A stretch of DNA of 64,000 nucleotides from Papaver somniferum (GCF_003573695.1 NW_020621603.1:17285116-17349115), one strand, 5' to 3'. Positions 22,372 to 33,783 are shown, counted from the first letter of the stretch. Notes: a model not told the origin generated them from the sequence alone. Translations and numbers: made by a program.

Positions 22372-22521
22372 ATGGCAGGACATGGTGGTGTTGCTGGAGA
22401 AAGAGGTGGATTTGGTGGCCGTGGAGATAGGGGTAGAGGTGATAGGGGAACATGGAGAAATCGAGAAGCGGGATCTGCTGATGTTCAGTTTAAATGGAAG
22501 AGAAATCAAGCAAGAACATGA
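22372..22521 (+). CDS. Short Gly/Arg-rich (RGG-like) open frame, 49 residues
   Basis: ATG at 22,372 gives MAGHGGVAGERGGFGGRGDR, followed by RGRGDRGTW and a basic tail, stopping at 22,519-22,521. The start resembles the RGG-rich N-terminus of ribosomal protein uS5 (RPS2) and of some RNA-binding proteins, but the conserved core of those families is absent. Probably a captured first exon or chance low complexity. Confidence 0.3.
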   Translation: MAGHGGVAGERGGFGGRGDRGRGDRGTWRNREAGSADVQFKWKRNQART

Positions 22522-23600
22522 GTTGCTACTTTTGGTATCTAGGGTTTCATGGAAATGAAGATTTGGAGCCGATTCAGAGTTTAGATGAAGGATTGGGATG
22601 AATTACAGATGGGTAATGGTCAGAAATCGAATTAAAAGAGAAATTAAGAAGAATGGAAGCCAAGAAACACACACAGTTGTGGGTTTGAGCTGTTCTTGAG
22701 GTGGATTTCTAGATGAAATAGATGAAGATGATACTGGTGCCGCTATTATGTTGGTACCATTCATTTCAGAGACAGAGATGATTGAAGTGTTTCTGGTGAT
22801 GAATGAGTCTGTCTAGATGAATGTATAGGAGTTGCCAGGGAAATGGTTTGGTGATATTGCAGTTGTTGGTTGCAAAGGAATTACAGGTGTTGGTGCTGTT
22901 AAAATACAGACAAGGGGATGAGCTGAACTTGTTGTTGTGTGAAGATTGGGTCTGTGATAGACTTGCAGGTGGTGTGACTGAGATGAAGTATGAGAAGCTG
23001 TTGTAGTGAAGTAGATGTATGTTTAGGTTGCAGTTGCAGGCGAGACAGCTGATGGGTATGCTTGAATGGTTCCCTTGCTGTTATAAAGAGCAGTGAAATT
23101 GGTAACAGATATTGGTGATAATCTGAATGTGTCGAAAACTGAAATAAGCTGCTTTGGTTTACTGCGCTGCAATTGAGGAGGTTATGCACTGGTCTGGTGG
23201 TGGAATTTTAGTTGAAATGGTGATAACATGGGAATGATACTAGTGGAGTGTGGAACTGGCGATGCAGATGCCAAGAATGAGATGATGTTGAGTTGTCATT
23301 GCAGCCATGGAATGAATCTGGTGGCAAGAGATACAGCTGAACTGATCTGGTGAATGAATATGAGTTGTTGATGCAATTGCAGGTGGGGTTATGAAGTTGC
23401 TGGAGGAATTGCAGGAATGGTTGTAGCTGTGTGTGTATGGAGATTGGTAATGCAATTAGTGACTTGAAGTGCGGGCAAGAGTCGAAGCTGCAGCTGTGAA
23501 GAAGGCGTAGCCATCATGGCTGGAATGAACTGGTGAAGTGCATTCATTGCGCATCACAGATTCAAGCGAATGAAATGAAGAAAAAAATGGTTGAATAATC
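22522..23600. other. Non-coding, rich in TGCAGTTG/TTGCAG phrases
   Basis: No open frame on the plus strand that looks coding. Words such as AATTGCAGG, TTGTAGCTG and GCAGTTGCAG recur every few dozen bases, suggesting decayed low-order repeats or retroelement spacer. Confidence 0.35.
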
Positions 23601-23604
23601 TTTT

Positions 23605-24120
23605 AGGCAGCTACGAAAATGGTTGCATAACCGGCTATGCATCTACAAAATTTGTTGCATAACTTGTTATGCAGTCCCGAAAATGGTCGCATAACACGTT
23701 ATGCAACAACTTTTTTGTCACTATTGAAACCAATTAAAACAAAGACTGCATAACTTTTCATGCACCTACAATAATATCTACATAACATGTTATGCAATCG
23801 TGAAAATGGATGCATAACCTATTATGCATCTGAAAATATGACTGCATAATGCATTATGCATCGAGAAAATTGTTGCACAAACTTTTGTGCATCGAGAAAA
23901 TAGATGCATAACCTGACATGCATTATGCATCAATTTTTATGTACGCACTAGAACCAACCAAAACAATGGTTACATAACTTGTTATATTTGCATAACTTTA
24001 TTATGCAGATGCATAATTTGTTATGCAGTCGAGAAAATGGTTGTATAATTCGTTATGCGTCTGCAGAATGTGTTATGCATCTTTTTTGGTGGCTGCATAA
24101 TGGTTATGTAGTCAGTTTTC
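23605..24120. repeat. Degenerate tandem array of TGCATAAC...GTTATGCA palindromes
   Basis: About fourteen units, roughly 30-40 bases apart, each with a short palindrome of the form TGCATAAC-nn-GTTATGCA joined by CGAAAATGG-type spacers. Clear examples are near 23,624, 23,651, 23,688, 23,820, 23,845 and 24,007. Palindromes are kept in spite of point changes, often with matching changes on both arms (GCACAAACTTTTGTGC at about 23,873). An isolated member, GCATAATCCGTCATGC, is at about 24,307. Confidence 0.8.
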
Positions 24121-24429
24121 GAAAATTTTACCTAAAATGATGATCACCTCCTATTTTTCGTGAAAAACAAAAAATTTGATATTCTTGTTTGTACTCGTTG
24201 CGTAGCTCTCTTAAAAAGATTTCTAACGATATAAAATTTGTAAAATTCCAAGGCGCGGTTTTTTAGATATGTTATATCCAAATTGTGTTGCCAATTATAC
24301 CCCTGATGCATAATCCGTCATGCAGACATTTTTAATAATTTCATATAATTATGGGTGTCACGGTACCTAAAATTAACTGTGTAACAATGAAAATATTATT
24401 TTTTTTGGGCCTGCACATAATTTTTTTCA

Positions 24430-24640
24430 TGTTTTAAAAACAAATAAATAAGCCCAATAAATATTCAGTATAAATACTCACACTAGTTATAGTTACATAC
24501 CTCTAAAATTGGTTCCCACAGTGCATAGCCGAAACCAACACATACTTGATCACGCACGGTCAAAAACCGGATCAGAACATGACACGGAGCTGGAACAGGT
24601 TGAACCGGTCTCACGTGGGAACAAATTTTTCTTTCACCGC
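24430..24640. repeat. Copy of a sequence found in the leader of the 45-52 kb copia element
   Basis: AAATAAATAAGCC, TTGGTTCCCAC and TTGATCNCNCACNG-type phrases occur in the same order at 50,548-50,690. There they lie in the 5' part of the minus-strand copia element, so this is probably debris of a related element. Confidence 0.55.
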
Positions 24641-24810
24641 GAACAACCAGCATCCAACAAAGAGATTCTCGGCCGAATCACAGGTTATAAACACGACATG
24701 CGGCGGAAATCGCGACGTATACATATCACAAATAGATAAAAAAAAAATATCATTTACCAAGTATATATACGATAACCACGTACAAAAGAGATCGTCATGG
24801 CATATCCAGT

Positions 24811-25722
24811 TAGGCCTGTCAATGGATACCGATTTTCCGACATCCGATACCGATAATCCGTAATCTGTTACTACTGCCATCCGACATAGCGGTAAACGGA
24901 TATCCGATACCGATAAGCTAACGGATAATCTCCTCTTAACGTAACGGTAGTGGAATTGTGTATTTCCGTTAGGTTAAGTTCCGATATCCGATAGCATATA
25001 AACAATGTTCCGTTATATCTTTATCCAAATACATATCTTAAGCAGACTGGTGGTGTTTCGTTAGAAAAAGGGGATCTGAGCATCGTTTCAAATGTGTTTG
25101 AGCAGCTGCTTATCAATCTGATATGTAGACTCCATGAATGGATACCAATTAATGGAGTTTAATGGTAATGGAAGTGGTTAACAGAAGCACCTCTTATTAA
25201 ACTCCTCTTTATCTCTTAACTGTTTGAATTCAAGCGTCTCTTCTAAAATCAGCGACATCAACAGCATGTGTTATTGGATTAAGGTAACGAGTGTTTTGAT
25301 GGATGAAATTATAACAGTCAGTGATGAATTTTTACCCAGATTTGATGTTAGTTAATGGCGGTCGTATGAATCTCCATAAATTGATGATTGTTGTGTTACA
25401 GAAGCATTCCGACAATTATCTTATTTGATCCACTTTCCACCAAATTTTATCATGATTTGAATTTGCACCTCACGTCCTTGTTTGGGATTAATCGTAGTCG
25501 AGTCGAATATCAGAATTAGGGTTTGTTTGCTAGTTGACTTTTGTCTTTGGAAAATTAACGGATGATAACGGAAAATTATCCGATATCCCGTTAAGTCCAA
25601 CATAATAATAATGAAATTGAATTTCATATTTCCGTCGGAACTTAACGGATATCAGCTAATTTTAATGGCAACGGCATCAACAGAGCCAATATCCATTTCG
25701 TTAAGTGCGGTTGACAACCCTA
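24811..25722. mobile_element. hAT-type non-autonomous element, 912 bp
   Basis: Left end TAGGCCTGTCAATGGATA and right end, read inverted, TAGGGTTGTCAACCGCAC share 10 of the first 12 bases. Flanks TATCCAGT (24,803-24,810) and TATCCAAT (25,723-25,730) form an 8-bp target duplication with one mismatch. Subterminal regions are crowded with CCGATATCCG and ATAACGG phrases. No transposase. Confidence 0.65.
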
Positions 25723-25730
25723 TATCCAAT

Positions 25731-26136
25731 CCAAATTAAACGTACTTGACTTTTTCCTTTTTTTTTCTTAAACTCTACACAAAAGACAAAACAGACATCC
25801 TACTACTTGTAAATCCACACCATATGCTTGTGATGCAGCATGAAATAAATACGGTACATATTTTAATTATTTAAGAGGATGTTGTAGAAAAAGAATTGGA
25901 CTCAGGGTTAGTAACGTACATGGATTTTTTTTTCTTAATTAAAATATGAAGAGAGGATAATTAATGATTATTAAGGATGCACAGTACAAGAAAATAACGT
26001 TTAACAAAAAAAACAAGCATCATGTTCTAAATGATACAGACCTCTTGCGCCACAATCACAATCATCATGATTTATTAATTATTTTTTTTATTATTTTCTT
26101 TTTTTAAGAGGAAAAAGCTTGCCCATAAAAGGATTT
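25731..26136. other. AT-rich spacer, nothing recognised
   Basis: Poly-T and poly-A tracts, no credible frame, no repeat partner in the window. Confidence 0.5.
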
Positions 26137-26144
26137 ATGTGAAC

Positions 26145-26838
26145 CCTAGTTAGTAAGTTCGCGGATGATTCGCGAATCATTCACGAATTTTTCCGTATCA
26201 CGAATTTTACCGTCTTATTCACGTACGTTTGCAATTCCGAACCCAAGTCGTGTATTATGTGACATTCCCGAATTATTCGCGAACCGTTCACGAATTTTAC
26301 GTATCCCGAATGATACGTCCGCTTAATTCGCCATAAATTCTTTAGCTTTTACTTTTCAAAGATCCCATTTTTTGGGCTTTACTGCCTCCAGAGCATACAC
26401 GACCGAATATTAGACGTGTTGTAATTTTTATAAAACAAAAACGACTGAAGAGATTTGAAGGTGAAGGTGAGAGAGATCTCAAACTCACTAACCAAGCATC
26501 TAAACCACCATACGACGTCCTCTTGGATAACTAATGTTGTATATATTATTAATATCATCATATTAAATTTATTTTTTCTTTAAATAACTCACACATATGC
26601 ATAAAAATTGGTCTATGACCTTATAAATACAAATTATTTGTTATATATAGATACCGAATTTTCAGATCCGAACTCACATTTATAAATCGAATTATACACG
26701 TACGTATGCCGTTCCGAATTACTAACGAATCACGTCCCGTTGACCGAATTTTGGACCGAATCTGGATTTTACAAAACCGTATAATACTCGTACGTTTGAC
26801 GTTCCGTACGTTTACCGAATCCCGAATTGCTAACTAGG
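26145..26838. mobile_element. hAT-type non-autonomous element, 694 bp, perfect 8-bp target duplication
   Basis: Starts CCTAGTTAGTAAGTTCG and ends CGAATTGCTAACTAGG (inverted repeat with one change and one gap). It is flanked by identical ATGTGAAC at 26,137-26,144 and 26,839-26,846. The interior has many CGAATT, TTCGCGAA and CGTACGT phrases near both ends. No gene. Confidence 0.85.
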
Positions 26839-26846
26839 ATGTGAAC

Positions 26847-27604
26847 AAATTAACGGATTGATGTTTTACTATAAAATAATCAAATGTGGCAGATAAAATC
26901 AATCAAATAAGCTTTATTATAATGATCAAATCAAATATGGCAGACAAAAATACAAGAAGCAATGATTACAAATCAATAAAATAATCACAAACTTGGTTAA
27001 AAAGACTAAAATCAATAATTCCTGGGTGAAATGGACAGTTAGATTTTGATACTGTTTAAATGGACAAAAATGTAAAAATAGGCAGGATGTAATCAGTTTT
27101 ATTGTGCCCATTTTTAATATTTTTCCTTATTTTTAATTTACACAGGATGTATCCAGTTTCATCCTTACTATTTTTTAAATTTAAGCTAGGATGAATACAG
27201 TTTCATCCTTACTAATTTTTTTTTGGCCATTTCATCCAAACTATTTTTTACTCGTCCATTTGAACCGTGATTTAAAAATATTTGGACAAATGATCCATTT
27301 TCCGTAAAACAATTACATAATAATTAAATACAAGACATACATCGAAATATCAACAGAGCACACATGATAGATCCATTAAATATCAACAAGCCCTACAACA
27401 CAAATTTAATTGAAATTTTATTATTGTAAATTAGACAACATTTATTGCAATTTAATTAGTGCTAATTTACAACGTTTATATTAGGAAAAAAGAGCCATAA
27501 TCAATTTTAAATTTTAAATTTTATTGAGTCAACTTAAAAAACAACTGAATTATTAATACTAAAACGGGATGAAAACTAATCAAATATGGAACAGTTCATG
27601 GCCC
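26847..27604. other. AT-rich spacer with AGGATG/TTTCATCC short repeats
   Basis: No gene. Between 27,080 and 27,240 the phrase CAGGATGTA(A/T)(T/C)CAGTTT(T/C)AT recurs three times at ~60-70-bp spacing. The rest is A/T-rich. Ends at the TAATT target duplication of the copia element. Confidence 0.5.
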
Positions 27605-27609
27605 TAATT

Positions 27610-27870
27610 TATTAGCTGTATATTCTAATATCTTTTGGATACTCCTGTATCTTTTGGATACTCCTGTATCTTTTGTATTAGATGTAAATATTTACTTACC
27701 TCCTTTAAGAGATATGTTGCTTATGTCAGGATATTGGAGATAATCTTTTGTAAGCTAACTCCTTTATATAGGAGTTCTGATTGACAATGAAAATGGAGAA
27801 CAATTTCTTGTCTCGTCTGTTTTCTTCACTCTTGTTTTCTACATACAATCTTGTCTTGTAACTACCTTCA
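27610..27870 (+). repeat. copia 5' LTR, 261 bp
   Basis: Starts TATTAGCTGTATATTC (probably TG mutated to TA) and ends CTACCTTCA. Contains a duplicated ATCTTTTGGATACTCCTGT phrase and a TATA box TTTATATA at 27,763-27,770. Confidence 0.9.
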
Positions 27871-27885
27871 TGGTATCCTGAGTCC
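27871..27885 (+). other. copia primer-binding site
   Basis: TGGTATCCTGAGTCC directly follows the LTR. It resembles the TGGTATCAGAGC site complementary to initiator Met tRNA used by plant copia elements. Confidence 0.75.
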
Positions 27886-27895
27886 GGTTTTAGAT

Positions 27896-28711
27896 ATGCC
27901 AGACGATCTAATTACATCTTCTTCTTCTCCTAAGAATCGCTCTTCTACATATACTTTAGCCTCAAACGATGGACCGGGAACTATCATCACTCATGTAATT
28001 CTCAAAGGATTGAATTATGAAGAATGGGCTAAAGGGTTTCGTATCTCTCTGGGTGCAAAACGAAAACTTGGCTTCATTACTGGTAAAGTCTCCAAACCTT
28101 CTGTTGATTCTTCTGATTTGGATGATTGGTGGACTGTCAACTACATGATTGTTGCCTGGATTTTTAATACGATTGATCCAATTCTTCGTTCTTCAATTTC
28201 TTATCGTGATACTGCTTTCGATTTATGGGAAGATATTAGACTTCGCTTTTCTATAGGGAATGGAATCAAAATATTTCAGCTCAAATCTGATGTTGCTAGT
28301 TGCAAACAAAAATATGGAGAATCCATTCAAGATTATTACGGGAGGATGAAGAAACTCTGGGATGACATCAATGATTTTGATGCCTTGCCTTCTTGTCAAT
28401 GCTCTGGCTGCACTTGCAATTTGAATGTGACTCTCAGAACTCGGCGTAATAATGATCAGGTAGGTGAACTTTTAATGGGTCTCGTACCCTATTACGCCAA
28501 TGTTCGTTCTAGTATTTTGGGCACCGATCCACTTCCGTCTCTACATGTGGTGTATTCTCGTCTCATCCAAGAGGAAGAGGTCAAATCATATACTCAACAA
28601 CGGGAGGATACAGCTACTCCAATGGCTTTTCACGCACATAAGCCACAAGGATCAAAAACCAAGGGGGGCAAACCTCCATTAAAGTGCACTTATTCACAAT
28701 GGACATCTTGA
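27896..28711 (+). pseudogene. copia gag, frameshifted in the zinc knuckle
   Basis: The ATG at 27,896 is the first in the open frame after the primer-binding site. The protein has LKGLNYEEWAKGFRISLGAK and QLKSDVASCKQKYGESIQDYY, typical of the plant copia capsid region, then LMGLVPYYANVRSSIL. At the C-terminus PPLKCTY should lead into a CCHC knuckle, but a small deletion near 28,690 shifts the frame. The rest of the knuckle (GHLEDRC) is read in the frame of the next segment. Capsid packages the element RNA; this copy would give a knuckle-less product. Confidence 0.85.
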
Positions 28712-30200
28712 AGATCGTTGTTGGGAGAAGCATGGTTATCCAGATGGTCGCCAGCCAAGACGTCCACCTGCGACTCAGTACAAAAACGATTCTTCATCTG
28801 TCCGTAACTCTTCATCTGCCAAGGCGAATGCTATTGTTAGTGAGACATCATCAACTACAAATCACGTTCGTCTAACTGGTAAGAATGGTCTTATCTGGAT
28901 TGTCGACACCGGAGCGTCCAATCATGTTTGTTCCGATGACACCTTGTTTGATTCTTGTCGTGATATTAGTCCTATCCAAGTTGGTTTGCCTAATGGTGTA
29001 AGTATACAGGCAATCAAAATTGGGACTGTAAAGTTGAATGATTCTCTTGTATTGCACAATGTGCTGTATGTTCCAAAATTCACTTGCAATCTCATCTCTG
29101 TGTCTCAATTTCTATCTTCCTCTCATGCTAACCATGCACAGAAGCATCTTTTAAGTGTTCAATTCACTAACTCTGAATGTGTTATACAGGACCATACTCT
29201 TAGGACGAAGATTGGTATGGGTAAGCTCACTGATGGGCTTTATTGCTTGATAACGGGGGGACCAGCTCGTGTTAATGTTGTGTTGGAGAAAGTTGCTGCG
29301 GAATTATGGCACAAACGACTTGGCCATCCTTCTATTCAAGTATTGAAGTCTTTACCTCAAGTTGGTCGTATCGATAGTGATTTAGATTTTCATGCTTGTG
29401 AAGTTTGTCATAGAGCCAAACAAACTCGTACTTCTTTTCCATTAAGTGATAATAAGGCAGTCGATTTATTTCAGTTAATTCATTGCGATGTTTGGGGTCC
29501 TTATCGTGCAAATCGTGCTTGTAACTCAAGATATTTTTTGACTATTGTAGACGATTTTTCTAGATGTGTTTGGGTGTATTTGATGAAAACTAAAGATGAG
29601 GTGCCTACCCTGTTAACAAATTTTTTTGCGATGGTTGAACGTCAGTTTACACAAAAGGTTAAGATTTTACGCAGTGACAATGGAACTGAGTTCAAAGGTC
29701 TTTTTCCTTATTTTCGAAAGAATGGTATAGTTCATCAAACTTCCTGCGTTAAGACACCACAGCAAAATGCAAGGGTGGAAAGGAAGCATCGTCATATTCT
29801 TAATGTTGCTCGTGCACTACGATTTCAGGCTTGTTTACCAATCGATTTTTGGGGTGAATGTGTTCTAACTGCTGCATATCTGATTAATAGAACTCCTTCT
29901 CGTGTTCTTAATTTCAAAACACCGCATGATATTCTATATGGTTCGGCTCCTACTCTTAACTCTCTTCGAGTTTTTGGCTGTCTTTGTTATGCAAAAAATC
30001 TTAGTCCCTGCGATAAATTTGACAGTCGTCGTTGTTTATTTCTCGGCTATCCGTTTGGAAAGAAGGCATGGCATCTATTTGATCTAGACACAGGTCAATA
30101 TTTTCAGTCCCGAGATGTGGAGTTTATTGAAGACGTTTTTCCGTTAGCTGATAAGAATGAGCTTCTGCGACTGCATTCTTTGTATCTTGATGAAACGGCA
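28692..30200 (+). pseudogene. copia pol part 1: protease and integrase
   Basis: After the frameshift the frame is open to 30,314. Protease active site is WIVDTGASNHVC at about 28,897-28,932. The integrase zinc domain has WHKRLGHPS and CEVCHRAKQTR (about 29,310-29,425). The catalytic core shows IHCDVWGPY, RSDNGTEF and QQNARVERKH (29,760-29,790) for the D, D and E. The usual G in QQNG is A here. The frame that leads into reverse transcriptase changes near 30,190-30,214, so pol is split. Confidence 0.9.
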
Positions 30201-30214
30201 CTATATCTAGGGAT

Positions 30215-31945
30215 ATGTCTGCAGATCCTTTTGAAGCTGATTATAATGTGTCACCAGTTTCTGGTGGTTCTTCTTCCGCTGCTGCTACTGACGCACTTCC
30301 ACAGACTAGTTTAGGAAGCTCATCATATCTCCAGGATGTTGCTCCAGATCTCCAGGACGTTGCACAAGACTCTGTTCATATCACAGACAATGAAAATGTA
30401 CAAGTACTTCATCCGCCAGAATCTGTTGTATGTGATACACGTTCTGTTGAAGGAGATTCTACTTTGGTATTACCTGATGCTTCTTCACCTGCTGTACCTA
30501 TAGCTGGTACAAATGATATTCCTACAGTGACTAAAGATAATGAACCTCATCACCATCTAGCTATAGATGAGGATCTAGGGCGTGGAAAACGTACAAGGTT
30601 TGAGAATGTACGTCACAGGGATTTTGTAAGTTGGCAGGGAGTTTCAAAACAGGCCAACACAACCTTGGTTCCCCCTGAAGCTTCACCTGTACCAATCAAG
30701 ACCTCAGGTACTCCCTATCCTATAACCCATTTCGTGAATTATGATGCTTTTTCTGCTGCCCATCGTACTTTTGTTGCAGCCATCTCGAAAGATGTTGAAC
30801 CCAAATCTTTTAAGGAGGTTATGGCTGATCCCAGATGGCGTAAAGCAATGGAGGAAGAGATTGCTGCTCTAATCTCCAACGGTACATGGACTATTGAAGA
30901 TATGCCCCTTAACAAACATGTAATTGGCTACATGTGGGTCTTCCGAATTAAGCGAAGATCTGATGGCTCCGTTGAGCGCTACAAAGCTAGATTAGTTGTC
31001 CTTGGCAACCATCAAAAGGAAGGAATTGACTTCACATACACTTTTGCTCCTACAGTAAAAATGGTTACTGTACGAACTCTTCTTGCGGTTGCTGCAATCA
31101 ACAACTGGGAGTTAGTTCAAATGGATGTTCACAATGCGTTTCTTCATGGCGATTTATATGAAGAAGTATTTATGCGACTTCCTCCTGGGTTCGGTAATGG
31201 ATTTTCTGGCAAAGTCTGTCGACTTCGTAAGTCTTTGTATGGTCTACGTCAGGCTCCTCGGTGCTGGTATGCAAAGCTGGCAACCGCTTTGCGTACTTAT
31301 GGTTTCTCTACAAGTGCCTCAGATCACTCGTTATTTCTCTATCGCAGAAGAAATATTATTATGTATATTCTAGTATATGTGGATGATCTTGTTATTACTG
31401 GCAACAATAAGGCTGCCATTTGCGAGTTTCAAGCATATCTCAGTAGATGCTTTCATATGAAGGATTTGGGCAAATTAAAATATTTTCTCGGTATTGAGGT
31501 AGCTAGAAGCTCTAAAGGCATTTTCCTTTGCCAACGTAAATATGTGCTAGACATCTTGACGGAAACAGGTCTTCTCGGATCCAAACCAGCTAGTATTCCA
31601 ATGGAGGAGAATCATCGGCTGGCTCTTGCTTCTGACACGCTCATGCCTGATCCTGCTCGTTATAGAAGGTTGGTGGGGAGACTAATTTATTTAAATATTA
31701 CACGGCCTGATATATGTTACTCTGTTCATACTTTGTCTCAGTTTATGCAACATCCAACTCAATCTCATTGGGATGCTGCACTTCGAGTTGTGCGTTATCT
31801 GAAATCTAGCCCTGGGCAAGGTATTTTACTTCGAGCTGATTCCAAATCCGTTCTTGAGGCCTATTGTGATGCATATTGGGCTAGTTGTCCACTTAGTCGT
31901 CGATCTCTCACGGCCCATTTTATTTTTCTTGGCGGTTCTGATTGA
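30215..31945 (+). pseudogene. copia pol part 2: reverse transcriptase and start of RNase H
   Basis: An open frame of 576 codons. A variable linker comes first, then reverse transcriptase from about 30,800 with NKHVIGYMWVFRIK, QMDVHNAFLHGDLYEEV and active site LVYVDDLVITG (31,372-31,404). SLYGLRQAPRCWY and the connection ITRPDICYSVHTLSQFM follow. RNase H begins YCDAYWASCP at about 31,862 but ends six codons after FIFLGGSD, where the frame runs straight into the LTR sequence. About half of RNase H is missing. Confidence 0.92.
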
Positions 31946-32031
31946 CAATGAAAACGGAGAACAATTTCTTGTCTCGTCTGTTTTCTTCACTCTTGTTTTC
32001 TACATACAATCTTGTCTTGTAACTACCTTCA
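31935..32031 (+). repeat. copia 3' LTR, only the last 97 bp
   Basis: GTTCTGATTGACAATG onward equals 27,774-27,870 with a single T/C difference. The preceding 164 LTR bases are missing. The deletion joins pol directly to mid-LTR. Confidence 0.93.
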
Positions 32032-32226
32032 TAATTAGTTTGGTTGTGGAAAGATATTTCATTTCTTACAAATATATACCAATAAAATTCCTTAAATCAA
32101 AATGAATAGTATTGAATGAACAGTGTGCGTGTAGCATCTAACTTGGACCAGTTCAGTGGTAGCATACAAGAGATAATTGTTGATTACAAGGAAAACTTGG
32201 AAATTTAATTGTTGATAAGTTGGTAA

Positions 32227-33560
32227 ATTGGCGAGATTGATTTCGCAAAAGAGGCCTTCAACCGGCTTGATACAAGAGATACCGTTGCTTGGATTTCAAT
32301 CATGTGTGTATGCATTCAACACCGGGATATCCAGAAGAGGTTGTCACGGCGTTTAGATTGATGCGTAATTCTTACACTGTATCAGATCAGCTCACATTTG
32401 CTTTGGTTGTTTCTGCTTGAGTAATGTGGGTTTAGGTAAGGTTTTTCACTGGGATTCGATCAGATATGGGTTAAATTCCTTCAGTGGGGTTGTTTGATTG
32501 ATATGCATGCAAAATGTGACTGCTTAGCTGATGCTCAAAAAGTATTTGATAGAGTTGGTAAACTTGATGCTGTATCTTGGACATAAATGACTGCGGGTTA
32601 AGTTCGAGTTAACTTACCTGTTGTCTCTAGAAATGTGCTAATTGCAGGATACTGTTAATGATAGCAGACTTATCTCCACAACAAAGTCTCATTGAGATAG
32701 TCAGCAGACCGCGTAACTAGGAAGAATCCTAAGGCTATTGCAACTGCATTGCAGTATTCTTCAAGGATAAATAACACTCAGATCTCCACACAAAGACTGT
32801 GGAAGATATTCTACCTAAACTCGTGTTTAAACTGGGTATCAGCCTACGATCCAAGCACGCTTCCATTTCAGAACAACAAAGCAGACACATTCACCAGCAT
32901 TAACTGCATGTAGTGCATCATCAAGGTTGGATCTGGGAAGGCAGGTTCGCCGCGATACTTTCAAAATCTGGTGTTTTAATTGATGATGAGTTTTCGGGTG
33001 TCTCAATCTTGGGTATGTACTTGCGATCTTCAAGTAGTGAAGATGCAAATAAGCTCCTTTTGGAGTTCCCAGAACAGAGAAGTAGAGTTTTATGGACTTG
33101 TATGATTCCTCACAGCCTGCAGTCATGGAGGAATGGTATTAAGTTCGTGAATATTACAATCTTATGCTAAGTAATTTTGGGATCAAACCTAGAAATGATC
33201 ATTCTTCCTGCATGACTGACCTATTTGGGCGCCATGGACGTCTCAGAGAAGCAGAAGAGTTGATTGAGAAATTGCCATTTGAACCTGGAATTGGAGTTTG
33301 GGCTACATTACTCGGAGCTTGTAAATTACAGGGGGATTTAATACGGTCAGAAGCAGCTGAGAAGCTTGTTTTGTTGGAACCTGATAATCCCTCATCCTAT
33401 GTGATTCTTTCTTATATATATGCAGCATCTAAGAACTAGGATGCATCCAACAGAGTTCGAAATTTGATGAAAGAAAATGGATTGAGAAAGTTTCCTGGAT
33501 GTAGCTGGATTGAAGTGAATGCTAAGTTAAACTTATTTGTAGCCGGAGATACACTTCATA
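32227..33560 (+). pseudogene. Pentatricopeptide repeat (PPR) gene, PLS class, dead
   Basis: Collinear pieces in several frames match an RNA-editing type PPR protein. They include RDTVAWISIMC, then LIDMHAKCDCLADAQKVFDR (about 32,496-32,560) and LDAVSWT. Next come FLTACSHGGMV-like (in shifted frame near 33,110) and HSSCMTDLFGRHGRLREAEE (33,200-33,258). The E-domain phrases are GVWATLLGACKLQGD, AAEKLVLLEPDNPSSYV and GLRKFPGCSWIEVN (33,483-33,522). Such proteins bind organellar RNA. Stops, frame changes and an unrelated block (32,600-32,850) show it is a pseudogene. It starts about 200 bases after the copia insertion. Confidence 0.9.
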
Positions 33561-33680
33561 TTGGTGCTGGTGAAGTTCGTACTGGCTTATATTTCAAGCT
33601 TTCCTACTATAAATATCACGCTGAAACAAAAGAATTCGTATAAGAGGCTTCTTTTTATTCCTTTGCACTTAATTGTACAG

Positions 33681-33737
33681 GAGGATATCAAATTTGATTT
33701 TGCTGCAGCTGCTGCTTTCGTTTGGATCGATAGCAAG
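33681..33737 (+). other. Possible orphan 57-base exon
   Basis: A 19-codon open block (EDIKFDFAAAAAFVWIDSK) is bounded by TTGTACAG on the left and GTATGATT on the right, both good plant splice signals. No partner exons or family recognised. Confidence 0.3.
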
Positions 33738-33783
33738 GTATGATTAGCTATTATTGTAGTATTATATTTTCTTAATCGATAGA

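Larger units (their letters stand above)
27610..32031 (+). mobile_element. Ty1/copia retrotransposon with deleted 3' end
   Basis: A 4,422-bp element is flanked by TAATT at 27,605-27,609 and 32,032-32,036. Order: 261-bp 5' LTR, primer-binding site, gag, protease, integrase, reverse transcriptase, start of RNase H, and 97 bp of 3' LTR. Integrase before reverse transcriptase defines Ty1/copia. The 97 shared LTR bases differ at one position, so the insertion is young. The end of RNase H, the polypurine tract and the first 164 bases of the 3' LTR are gone. Two frameshifts interrupt gag-pol. Confidence 0.95.

Noticed and set aside
29332..29529. Minus-strand frame inside copia integrase
   Set aside because: Shadow of the plus-strand integrase with its conserved Cys/His and Asp residues.
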